In this document: positions 1 through 16,000 of the stretch, one piece after another
Numbering within the stretch: the stretch's first letter is position 1
Layout of the letters: every line of letters starts with the position of its first letter
Assembly (NCBI GenBank): GCA_009760885.1
Contig: CM019692.1
Location: 57,898,964 to 57,962,963 of the forward strand
DNA from: Achatina immaculata
Lineage: Eukaryota; Mollusca; Gastropoda; Stylommatophora; Achatinidae
Length of the DNA: 64,000 nt
Direction of reading: 5' to 3'
Position numbers and translations under genes: made by a program
The notes under the pieces: model-generated
Seen by the model: the letters and a program-made list of their open reading frames with translations, nothing else
What the model was told of the DNA's origin: nothing
Database searches by the model: none

Positions 1-699
1 ATCTCAATTTTTCCACTGACTGAACCAAATCCACCAAATTCTGAAAGCGAAAGAATTCAAAGGTTGACCAAAAAAAAAAAAAATTACTGAAGTTAACAAA
101 AATAAATAAATAAGATGAACCATTCCTGTTATCATCCCACAAATGTGAACATGATGATAGTTTATGATAAGTGTCTTGTTACTTTACACATGATAGTTTT
201 AGAGTTTAGAAAGTTTCTTTAAAGAATTATAATTCTCAATACTAAACTCAGAATAACAATAATAATATTAATAATCTGTACAGCCATTATCACGCCATAC
301 AGACACCTGAGGATATGGTGTGACCACTCATTTTTTTTCCTGGCCAACTGGTCAGCAGCACTCCTAACCTCCTCCTCCAGCTTCAGAAGTAGGGTATCCC
401 TTTCTACAACATGGTGACAGGGTTGCATACAACCCTGCCACGAGAGTATATCCACTTCACCATTGAAAAGCCCAGTAATAATAATAATAATGAAGTCAGT
501 CATAATGCGGTCATATGCTGAATTAACGTCAACCAAGTTATGGCCATTTATGCCTACGGCCAATTAAGGTCTCCTTGGACTCTTTAATGTTTTGCTATTC
601 ATTCTGAGAATAATTTACAAGATAAGAGACAGAGGTGAACAAGCACACTGTATCATCATTTGGTGAGTACAAAACATATGTATGCAGATCTGTGCAGGT
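1..699. other. Intronic or intergenic DNA, possible SINE remnant
   Basis: About 285-470 resembles the body of the tRNA-type SINEs seen elsewhere (CACCTGAGGATATGGTGT, then TTCTACAAC, as in the tandem units near 21.5 kb) but is very degraded. The rest is AT-rich with nothing recognised. It probably lies within an RBBP4 intron. Confidence 0.3.
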
Positions 700-711
700 A
701 CATTACTGTAT

Positions 712-3004
712 CAGTCAGTCATTTGCATGTCCCTTGCAGAACTTTGCCTCCCTAACAGCTCTTTTGTAGGCCTCTCGCTTGTAAGCAAGATGCCCTGCTG
801 CTGACGCATCCATTTGCAGATTATCATTGATGTCTTGCAACCATCTTCGTCTTGGTCTTCCTATCTTTCTTTTTCTCATTATGTACTCTTTCAATACAGT
901 CTTCTCTAAATTATCATGACATTTAATGTATCCAAAATATTTAAGTTTTCTCTGTTTGATCCTTTTTACTAGCCACCCTTCTTCAATACTAAGTTCTTGT
1001 AGTATGGATATATTTGTTCTTTTCTGTGTCCATGGTTACTGAACTCTTCCGTAGCATTTACATTCAAAGGCATTTATGTGTTTCTCAGCTGTTTTGTTAA
1101 GTGTCCAGGTCTCACAGGCATATGTTGCGATGGGAAAGATGCATGCCATTAAAAATCTTATTTTTGTGGTTCTGTCTGTTCCTTTCCGCAGCCTCTTTAG
1201 CTGTTTTACTTTTTGAAGAGAGATAGACGTCCTCCTTTTAATTCCCTCATTTTATCTACATTATTAGTTATCTTCTTCTTCTTCGTTCGCATTGTCTGTC
1301 TATATCTGCAGTCCTGTCTCTTGGATAAATTTCACTGTTTTTTGTAACTCATGTATGGAACCGTAGAGCTTATCTTCTTTAGTGGTTTCACTGGGCCAGT
1401 AATTATTTCTCAGTGTCTTGTAGTTGATGCAGTTCTGGAGGATATGTTCCACAGTTTGGGGCACCTGGGCACATGTACATAGATTAGTAGTACCAACCTT
1501 AAACTTTGTATACATATGACTTCGGAGTCGGCTGTGTCCTGTTCGGAGACGGAAGATGGTGACTTGTTCCTTTCTGTTTAGCATGTGATAGTCATCATGT
1601 GGTGGTGTTTGTGGCTTCCTGTAGGTTTTTATCATGCTTTTCTTCTGATTATAGGTGATCGGTATGTCTGGTTGCTCCATTTCAGTGCCCTCTTTGGTCA
1701 GATGGTCAGCTTTCTCATTGCCTGGTATCCCACAGTGGGAGGGAATCCATTGCAAAGTGACTCCATGTTGTAAGCCAATTTTTTACAAGGCATCTTTAAG
1801 GTCTGGTAGTTTGTTGCACTGAACAGCTTCCAGTACTGATCTTGCATCTGTGAGAATTACTACAGGACATGTATCAATTCTGGAGTCTGATAGTTTTTCA
1901 ACTGCAGCAATAATTGCCCTAACTTCTGCATCAAAGTTGTTGCAGTATTTACCAGTGGGTATGGAAATCTTGTCAATGGTGTTGTTTGGATATTCAATAT
2001 ATGCTCCTGCCCCTCCATTCTTTATGGCATTGTGTGCAGATACATCTGTATACACACGTATCCAGGTGTTACATGGATATTTGTCATCTAGAACACTAAG
2101 TGTGGCTGTTGATCTTACAAGACTGCTCTGCATCTCACCATTCTGCACACCTTTCACTTCAGTCTGAATAGTTATTTGTGTATAATCTGCTTCTTTCCAT
2201 GGTGTATGCTCTGGTACAGATGATAATGGAGCGACTACAGTTGGAAGGTCAGGTATCAGCTTACGCATACGCTTGGCCTGATGAATGAAGCTGCTTCTTT
2301 TAAGCTGTCCTAATGCCAAGTTATTGAATCTCTCATTATTAGTTATGATCCAAGATATTCAAAACTCTCCATCTCTTCCAATTTTTCTTCACTGACATAT
2401 ATTTCAGCTGCCTTATTTGTTTTGTTAGATGTCATCAATTTAGTTTTCTTTGCATTAAGACAGAGGTCTTGCTCTTCATTGTTCTTACAGACTGACACTG
2501 ACATAATTAGTTTTTCCATTCCTTTTTGTGTTGTGGATAGTAATACTGTGTCATCAGCATATCTAATCTCTGGTATTTCATAACCTCCAATGTTTACTGG
2601 CTTCATAATATCCTTTGCCTACATCATCTCTAACATTCCTCATTATATTTTTAGTATACAAGTTAAATAAGTACGGTGGCAGTATGCACCCCTGATGGAC
2701 CCCTTGTTTTATGTCAAATCAAGTTGTTGTTTCACCATTTATTCTTACTGCTGCTTGTTGGTCTAGATACAGCAGTGATATCAACTGTATCACATGTGTT
2801 GGAAATCCCATTTTTTCCATTACTTCCTAAAGCTTCTGTTGTACACAATCAAATGCCTTTGCTCTATAAATGATAAAAATAGATTCACATTAAATTCTCA
2901 GCATCTCTCTATTACTAATCTTATATTAATATATAATCTCTTGTTCCTCTTCCTTGTCTAAAACCAGCTTGGACCATACTGTCTTCTATTTTCTTATGAA
3001 GTTC
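712..3004 (-). mobile_element. LINE-A, 5'-truncated, interrupted by a LINE-R copy
   Basis: Flanked by the 12-bp TSD ACATTACTGTAT (700-711 and 3005-3016). RT residues are read on the minus strand from KKIEDSMVQAGFRQGRGT at the right through [12 protein letters not shown] (about 2530-2560) to FEYLGS, then after the interruption TYACETWTLNKTAEKHINAF, IEEGWLVKRIKQRKLKYFG, LQDINDNLQMDASAAGHL and AKFCKGHAND near 720. The 3' tail is ATGACTGACTG. Frames are broken, so the copy is dead. The LINE-R inside (1272-2333) is younger. Confidence 0.88.
1272..2333 (-). mobile_element. LINE-R (RNase H-bearing LINE), 5'-truncated
   Basis: Flanked by the 13-bp TSD CATTATTAGTTAT (1259-1271 and 2334-2346), which also marks the break in the host LINE-A. 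The minus strand encodes an RNase H domain (IRVYTDVSAHNAIKNGGAGA, AEVRAIIAAVE, VVILTDARSVL, then WIPSHCGIPGNEKADHLTKE) followed by a C-terminal region, EQVTIFRLRTGHSRLRSHMY, with a CxCxx...HILQNC zinc-like motif. The tail is GCGAACGAAGAAGAAGAAG. The missing segment between the two ORF parts (about 1756-1782) shows the frame is broken. Confidence 0.9.
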
Positions 3005-3279
3005 ACATTACTGTATGTAACTGAAAAATTATTACAGCCTGATTTATTTAATGTGTTCTGATTTATATTTTCTGATTTTCCACATGCTTATTACACTAAT
3101 TTGCATTCTGTTAGTATTTTAAAGTGATGGTAAACATGTTTAATATCTTAAAACATGTCATAACAGGAAACTGTAAGTAGTGTCTGACCTCACCTTATAA
3201 TGACCAACTTATGGCCAAATCAACTTACTACTGGACCCCCCCCCATTCTCAAATGCATGCGTTAGTCAGCACACGACTA

Positions 3280-9031
<5,752 letters not shown>

Positions 9032-9170
9032 TATGAAAAATATCTGAGCTTCTTACTGCCTGAAAGCGACGTTGGTTTTGGCCATTCGCTCGCGCCAAGC
9101 TTGGGGTCGTAGTAAGTAGACTAGTTCCGCACTAAATGCAAGAAAACCCGTGTAGATGCACTTTCGCAAT
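9032..9170 (-). promoter_or_regulatory. Presumed RBBP4 5' UTR and promoter region
   Basis: A relatively GC- and CpG-richer patch (GCGACG, CGCTCGCGCC, GGGTCG) lies just upstream of the RBBP4 start in otherwise AT-rich DNA. No TATA box was recognised. The assignment rests on position and composition only. Confidence 0.35.
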
Positions 9171-9503
9171 TTTACATTTAAATAATTATTCAGTTTATCA
9201 TAGTTCAATTATAATTGAAGTGAACCTTTAAAATTATTAACTTTATATGCGGTCTATTTTGTGTAGTCTAACCGTTATTTATCTCTGCTCTTTAATGTAC
9301 TTTTCGTTGATGAGTATTTGTGTCGCTTTTAGTTGTACCATATGCTGGAATTGCTCCTCGTTGATGCTCGCTTTTGCGTGCACAAGACACAAACCGCACA
9401 ACTCCAAACTGACCAGTGCACATACTGGCTCATGCATATACGGAAGCATGTTTGTGCAAAACAAAGTCATATAGTAATAGTAGAGAACACAGGTAGAGAG
9501 AGA

Positions 9504-9606
9504 AATAGAAAGTATGAGAATGAATAAATGCAATCATCGAAAAAGGCTCACCCCGAAATATCGGATGTTGTATGTTTTTCATTTATTCATTCTCATACTT
9601 TCTATT
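9504..9606. repeat. 27-bp perfect inverted repeat (hairpin)
   Basis: AATAGAAAGTATGAGAATGA (start of arm 9504-9530) is exactly complementary to 9580-9606, with a 49-bp spacer. The spacer contains GGCTCACCCCGAAATATCGG, which recalls the GGCTCACGCCGAAACGTC block of the Penelope-like terminal repeats at 17.2 and 23.5 kb. Possibly a remnant of an element end. Confidence 0.8.
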
Positions 9607-9999
9607 CGTTTCTTCTCACTTTACTCACTCCCTCTGCCACTTTGTAAAACTACACCATCCCTTTTATCTGAGTGAGAAAGCAGATCGGTGATGGATGATA
9701 AAAGTCGAAGGGGACAGGGGTCTTATTAAATTTAACCTGGAGGTCCCAGTGTGGTCAGTCCGTCAGTGCTGACTGAAACCTACATAATGTTATAGTGGAA
9801 GCTGCCGAGAAGGTCCCTCCCGAATCTTCAAGCTAAACACCACAACCCACTCCCAGCTCGACACAGCTCTTGCGCTTACTCTTGTCTAGTAATGAACATT
9901 TGCTCCAAGTTCCAGGAAGACAAAAAAGGTCAAGACAAAAATTAAGACAAAAAAATCAAGAAAATGAAGACAAACTCCAATATCATGTTCTGAGTCACG

Positions 10000-10205
10000 A
10001 AATGACCAGGGACGATGGTTCGAACCCGGCCGGACAGCGCAATGATCACCCAGCCGTAGAAATTGGTACCTGGGTTCTTCTGGTGCTGAGCAAGGAACGG
10101 CGACCAGGCGTGATGCTGACCACATCACCCTCTAGTGTGCCAAAGAAGTGAAGGAAAGTACTGACACTACCATTATATCCATTAACACTCTTCCAGTGCC
10201 AGAAG
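10000..10205 (+). mobile_element. tRNA-type SINE, partial
   Basis: B-box-like GGTTCGAACCCGGCC followed by the SINE body CACCCAGCCGTAGAAATTGG, CGACCAGGCGTGATGCTGAC, CACATCACCCTCTAGTGTG. Closely related to 36952-37211; head and tail incomplete. Confidence 0.7.
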
Positions 10206-11590
10206 GACACAACGCGGAGGTTCAGTTTTTGCCAAGTTAAAAGCACGGGTCTTTATATTATAGGGGTGTAGTTGCAAAATTGAATGAAAAACAGTATTTC
10301 CGTGTACCTATTATGTTTCAAAATGTAACTAAATGTATGAAGATTTCATAAATGCAGAGTTTTTTATGAAAAAAGAAGTAATGTGATGTTTTTAGACAAT
10401 GACTGTGTCTAACTTACCATCGGCTAGGTCTAGATGTACAGTACTTACCTTTTGAGATGCCTAGATCTACCTGTCGATATCGTATTGTGATTCTATGTTG
10501 CATTCTCGCTAAATTAATGTCTTAAATAATCTCCTAACTACTTCTCCAGTCGTCTAATATGTCTAGATCTACCTGGGATACATTCAAGAGCAGTGGGGTG
10601 GTCACAGGCCATGTCCATACCCCTATCTACATCATCAAAAATTGAAAATTTGCGATGTTTCTCTTAATTTTTCTCGGCATCGCTCTATCTAAGCACTTTT
10701 TCACCATTGTGAAAAGTGCCACCGGAAACGCGGACGAAATATGTACAATATAAATGTTCACCGGTTGTTTTAATGAAACAAACCAAGCGATCTATATAGC
10801 GACCATACGTACAAATCTGGAAAACGGAAGCGCGATCAAAGGCACGGAAATAAAGCTGTTCCAACTTTTTCCTAGCATTTTGTTTTCATAACTTTACTGC
10901 AGTGGCTTCGTGTATAGTTATATACTTATACACTAATTATTCGAGTTCACTTTTGTGTGTGCCATTACTGCTGACCAGTCAGAATTCTTACGTCATTTCA
11001 ACGGATTTTAAAAATAAATAAATAAATAAATGTTCAGTTAATAATTAGTGTTGCAGACCAAAGATCGGCCCGAAAGACAAGAGCATCGATGGGACGATGC
11101 GAAAACATATTTCCGCATGAATGCCCAATATACAAGGTACAAAGAAAGTAGATGTGCCTAACACCTTTGCCAGTTCAAGAGAAGCTATATAGGGATATAC
11201 CACTAACTCCAAATAGTACTTCAAAAGTCGATGTCTGAGAATGAGTAAAGATGGAGATGATTCGTGTTGGACTGTTGTAGAAATATTTGATATAACTAGT
11301 ATGCCAGTGCAACAAGAATTAATTCTGCTTCGTATTTTTAAATATATCATTCACGTATTCTCTTACTGTATACAACTTTTTAAAAAAGTTAAATGCTATA
11401 TTTCACATAAAGTCATATCATTGTTAAAATAGTTCCTCATTTATTTTCTTCCACACGTCTTTTTGAAAGACTCCATGTAGTATTGTTATTACACATCTGG
11501 CAAAAACGTCCGCCAGAATATCATAGAAAGACTAAAACACTAAATACTTAAATATTCACAAAGCCACTGTAGTAAAGCTGTGATAACAAA
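10206..11590. other. Intergenic DNA, nothing recognised
   Basis: AT-rich spacer between the divergent RBBP4 and ARL13B genes. The motif TCTAGATCTACCTG recurs near 10460 and 10565 but no element could be defined. A possible regulatory function cannot be judged. Confidence 0.4.
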
Positions 11591-11594
11591 ATGT

Positions 11595-11725
11595 ACGACT
11601 ATTTTAAAACAGAAGTAGGAACAGCTTTATTAACAAACACACAGTTGTAACGTTTCACTGCGCTGTACTCACACAAAAGCACAAAGGTCAGTGATAGGAA
11701 AAGAAGAGAAAATGTAAGATTCACA
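11595..11725 (-). mobile_element. Penelope-like terminal repeat, diverged
   Basis: AGGAACAGCTTTATTAACAAAC, GTTGTAACGTTTCACTG and CATGATACACA... parallel the block at 17165-17300 and 23400-23560. No coding sequence. It is followed by poly-G/GGGA-rich low complexity at 11775-11832. Confidence 0.55.
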
Positions 11726-11832
11726 TGATACACAACAAATAATAGTAGAGAAAATAACAGGAGAAAAAAAGGAAAGTGGGTGGGGGGGGGGGGGAGAAGA
11801 GGAGGAAGAGTGAGGCTGGGGGGGGGGGGGAG

Positions 11833-11910
11833 AAAGAGAGAGATTGATTGATTGATCTTTATTTCAAAAGGGTTAAGAATTGGGCACGCAGGCCCGTCTG
11901 ACATTCTGCT
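11833..11910. repeat. Short interspersed repeat
   Basis: TTGATCTTTATTTCAAAAGGGTTAAGAATTGGGCACGCAGGCCCGTCTGACATTCTG resembles 26095-26165 (TAACTTTATTTTCAAAGGATGAAGAATTGAGCACATACACCCATCTGGCTTTCTG). Family not identified. Confidence 0.5.
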
Positions 11911-12079
11911 CTTTAGAGGCTCTTAGCTGTGACTTGCTAGAAGCTGTGTTTGGGAGTGCTTAAATCATAGTTTTCCAAGTAAATAGGTACGACTATTGCT
12001 TCAACTCTCGATATGATGAGAAAAAAAAAACATTCGACACACATGAAAAGATGACATTTACAAAAGTCAAAAAACATAT

Positions 12080-12162
12080 TAGTACGGGTGGGGTTCGAAC
12101 CCACGCGGAAACAATTCCATTGGATCTTAAGTCCAACGCCTTAACCACTCGGCCACCGTACT
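12080..12162 (-). tRNA. tRNA-Leu (anticodon UAA)
   Basis: Read on the minus strand, a 7-bp acceptor stem AGTACGG/CCGTACT closes a cloverleaf with D arm GCCGAGTGGTTAAGGC, anticodon stem TTGGA/TCCAA, loop CTTAAGA (anticodon TAA at 12129-12127), a long variable arm with a GGAA/TTCC stem, and T arm GTGGG TTCGAAC CCCAC. The discriminator base is A (12080), as expected for leucine. The A and B boxes are intact and a run of T follows on the minus strand (12075-12069), a normal Pol III terminator. No intron. It looks like a functional gene rather than a SINE head, since no SINE body follows. Confidence 0.95.
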
Positions 12163-12599
12163 GTTGACAAGCGTATGTCAAAATATTAAGGTCATTCTTA
12201 CAAAATGTGCTGGAAGAGCGAAAAGTTCAGTTTTGATGAATATTAGATTATTACATGCAATAAATATACGTTTAATGCTGCTAATAGCAGCAATAAAGGG
12301 TTTCACATTAACATTAGTTTACACTAGTTTACGCTTAAAATTTGCGACATTCTGATTACGACATTACCCCCAATTGCTCGAAACATATTTAACGTAAACA
12401 AATGTCGCCGAAAATGGCGAATGCCTAGTAACGAGAACGCGATGTATGCACCCCTGGCGTCATTAAAAATTTAACACTATTAGTTTCTGTTTTTACTTAC
12501 TTTGCTTATGTATACGCTGAGATTTCTGATTTTCTGATTTTGATTTTATGATTTTTATGATCCTTAAATTATGAGCGTAGGGCTTTAAATTCTTACAAT

Positions 12600-12996
12600 G
12601 TAAGAAGCTTGTTCCTTTTGTCCAACTCCATTGGTTGCCAAGCGCATGATGTGCAGGAAAGCGATATATATTGTACCGTTTGTGATATCAATCTCATTTT
12701 GGAAGGCACTTAGGATAGAACCACGTTAAGGTATACAACATATACTACTGCGTATATAACTATGGTTAACTATGAAAGTTTGGAGGAGAGAAAAACCAGT
12801 AACAACGTACTTTGTGTGTGTTTTTTTTAAAATCAGTGTAATTTAAAGGCATCGGATAGGTGTATACACTGACTTTTCTGTTTCGGTATTTTAGTTTTGT
12901 CATATTGTGTATAAACTATTAAAATATGTGTAAATGTATCTGAACCTTCAGGATAACTGACTGACACAGACGAGTTGTTTAAAATAACTGACCAGA
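12600..12996 (+). promoter_or_regulatory. Candidate ARL13B promoter/5' UTR with CCAAT and half X-box
   Basis: CCATTGG (inverted CCAAT) at 12628-12634 overlaps GTTGCC at 12634-12639, which matches one half of the RFX X-box that drives many ciliary genes. The second half-site is poor. An ATGGCG core (YY1-like) lies near 12414. The transcription start is unknown, and 5' UTR splicing cannot be excluded. Confidence 0.25.
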
Positions 12997-13043
12997 ATGG
13001 GAAAATGTGTTTCAACACTAAAAGGCAGAAGAGAGCCAAATAA
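12997..13043 (+). CDS. ARL13B: ARL13B coding exon 1
   Basis: Encodes MGKCVSTLKGRREPN plus two bases of Lys, then the donor GTAAGT. Gly2 and Ser6 fit the myristoyl-transferase consensus MGxxxS, and Cys4 is a candidate palmitoylation site. It is too short to stand out as an ORF; it was found by phase and by the REP motif. Confidence 0.8.
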
Positions 13044-16000
13044 GTAAGTATTATACTCTAACCATGTTCTTTATGTAACCATTCTCAGTACCATTTCATA
13101 GAAAGAAAATTTTGAACAGACTGAACAGTTAGCACAGGAAAAAAAAAGGTCTGGTTATCTGATTAGTGGTGATGACTGTATAAGTCTTTGTCCACCCACG
13201 CACCCATCCATCCACCCGTTCGTCCGTCTGTCCAATCCACCCACCCACCCACCCCTTGTTCGGTGATCAGCTAAGTAATCACGCCCAGTACACATTGTAA
13301 TGTTACAGAACAACGCTTTTCCACTTCTCACCATCCGCAGCCAGTCTTTGTACTGTGCCCCAGCTGTGCTGCATGCTACTCATTTCTGCTTCTACAGTTC
13401 TCAGTCAGGTACATTTATGGTTGGATCTCTTCCTTTTTGTCTCCTCATGTGTTTTTGCTACATGAAAATTGCTTAACCTCAATCCAAGCTGTGTTTGTGA
13501 TTTTATAAATTGTACATAGACATTTCCAATCAAATTGGAAAAATACACATAGAAGGGACAGATATTGAAGAAGTCACTCAATTTTCATACCTTGACAGCT
13601 ACATAGACCAGGATGGTGACACTAGAAAGGAAGTTAGGATCAGAATTGCAAAAGCAGCATCAATCTTCAAGAATCTTGAGAACATATGGAATTCAAAAGT
13701 TATAAGCACAAAAACCAAGTTAAGACTATTCAATTCAAATGTAATATCCACCCTCATTTATGCATGCGAAAGCTGGAAAACAACTAAAGAAATAGACAAT
13801 AAATTAGACTCTTTTGAAAACAAATGCCTAAGGAAAATACTCGGCATCAAGTGGAATGAATTCAAGAACAATGCAGAGATAAGACAGATGACTGAACAAC
13901 AACCAGTTTCATGGATGATCAGGAAAAGGAGATGGACATATGTTGGTCACTTGATGAGAAGAAGTGATCAGAGAATCCCAAAACAAGCTATCAAGTGGAA
14001 CACAACAGGCCAAAGAAAAAGAGGCAGACCGCATGAAACTCTGAAGAGGACATTATTAAGAGAGGCCAAATTAGCAGGCATAAAATCCTTTGATGAGGTT
14101 GAAAGACTCGCCAAAGACAGGAAAAATTGGCGAACTACTTTGCGAGCCCTATGTGACGTTTAACGGCACGGGAAGGATATAAGATAAGATATAAGATAAG
14201 ACATAGACATTTGACAGAGTGAAGCAGGATGACATTACAACTCCAGACAAGAAATATAATCTAGACAACTCTTGGGATCTGAGAATATGTATTATAGGAG
14301 ATGGTTGATGGAGGAACTGAGACCTCAGACAAACTAGGAGAGACCTACATGGTAGGGAAGAGTCCATGAGAATCAGCTGTTCTTTTCAACATTCTGCAGA
14401 AGATCCAGCAGCAGAACTGGCTATCTTGTCTGTTGGCTTGTAGGGTCTGTGTCTTGTCCATTTTTCACTTTCTTCTGTCTGTTAATATTATTATATTATA
14501 TTATATTATAATATATTATATTATATTATATTATATTATATATAGTAATACTATATATTATATCTATGGTTGATGAAAGGACTTGTATTTGTTACAACAT
14601 AAATTTCTCAGCTTTTATCATTTATGCAATAGCCGAAGTAGTAAACTCACTATGAGATTAGTGATAAAAGTCCATGATTTTAACTACAAAAGTGTCATAA
14701 ACATATAATCTGAAGTTTCTTTTATGTGTGTGTATATGTGTTTTGAATGATGGAGAGAAAAACCTTTATCTTAATGCAAATAAAACTAAACTGATGACAG
14801 CTGACAAAACAAATAAGGCAGCTGAAATCAGTGAGGAAAAATTGGAAGAAGTGGAGAGTTTTGAATATCTTGGATCATTACTAATAATGGAGATGCAATG
14901 AGGGAAATTAAAAGGAGGACATCTCTTCAAAAAGTAAAACAACTAAAGAAACTGTGGAGAGGAACAGACAGAACTACAAAAATAAGATTTTTAATGGCAT
15001 GCATCTTTCTCATCGCAACATACGCTTGTGAGACCTGGACACTTAACAAAACAGCTGAGAAACACATAAATGCTACAGAAGAGTTCATCACATATCATGG
15101 ACACAAAAAAGAACAAATATATCCATACTGCAAGAACTTAATATTGAAGAAGGTTGGGTAGTAAGGAAGATTAAACAGAGAAAACTTAAGTATTTTGGAC
15201 ATATTAAGCATCATGATAATCTAGAGAAAACTGTCTTGGAAGGGTTCATAATGGGAAAAAGAACGAGGAAGACCAAGGCGAAGATGGCTCCTACAGGAGA
15301 GCTGTTCAGGAGGCAAAGTTCCGCAAGAGACATGCAAATGACTGACTGACTGACTGATATGTGTTTTGAGCACATGGTAACTTGTTAGAGTTTCATTGTC
15401 TTTTTATTTCCACTTCAAGGGCAATAACTTTGGCAATTGTTGGTTTGGACAATGCAGGGAAGACCACTCTCTGCTCTGTTTTAACAGGAGGTTAGGCAAT
15501 GTTTAGTTGTTATATGTTATTATAAAAAACCTAATATTAGATATAGTTCAGTTTTGTGGTGTTTTTGTTATAGTTTATTAGAATGTTCCTATTATTCTTG
15601 CAACCTGGTGTTGTGTGGTTATTTACCATGCAGGCATAGTTGTAAAACAAGAAAAAAAACAACATAAAACTACACTAACAAGGGAGACAGTCAAGGTTTA
15701 TTGGAGAAGAGGAGTGATAGAACTTGTGATTTTCTTGTGACAACAAGAAAAACTGGAGGCAGGATCAATCTGCTCTTTGTTTAAGACAAAAGCGTAGTTT
15801 TCTGAACTACGAGATGACCGAGGCTTGCCCTGCACATTCGATGCCCGGGGGGGGGGGGGGGGGGGGTAAAGGCCACATCTCGTTACGAGTAGCCCCGGTT
15901 TGCAATACCACCGGTAAGAAAAATTTGGAGGCAGGAAAGGGGGAGGTAGACCAAGAGAGAAAATCTTAGATAGTTTGACAAAATGGCATGGGAGAAGCAC

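Noticed and set aside
11599..11904. Minus-strand frame rich in Pro/Leu/Phe as a membrane peptide
   Set aside because: It arises from G-rich low-complexity and Penelope-like repeat DNA.
13510..14163. 217-codon open frame as a host gene
   Set aside because: It is an RTE-B reverse-transcriptase C-terminus, TSD-bounded, with close copies at 45150-45760 and elsewhere; the first codons come from the flank.
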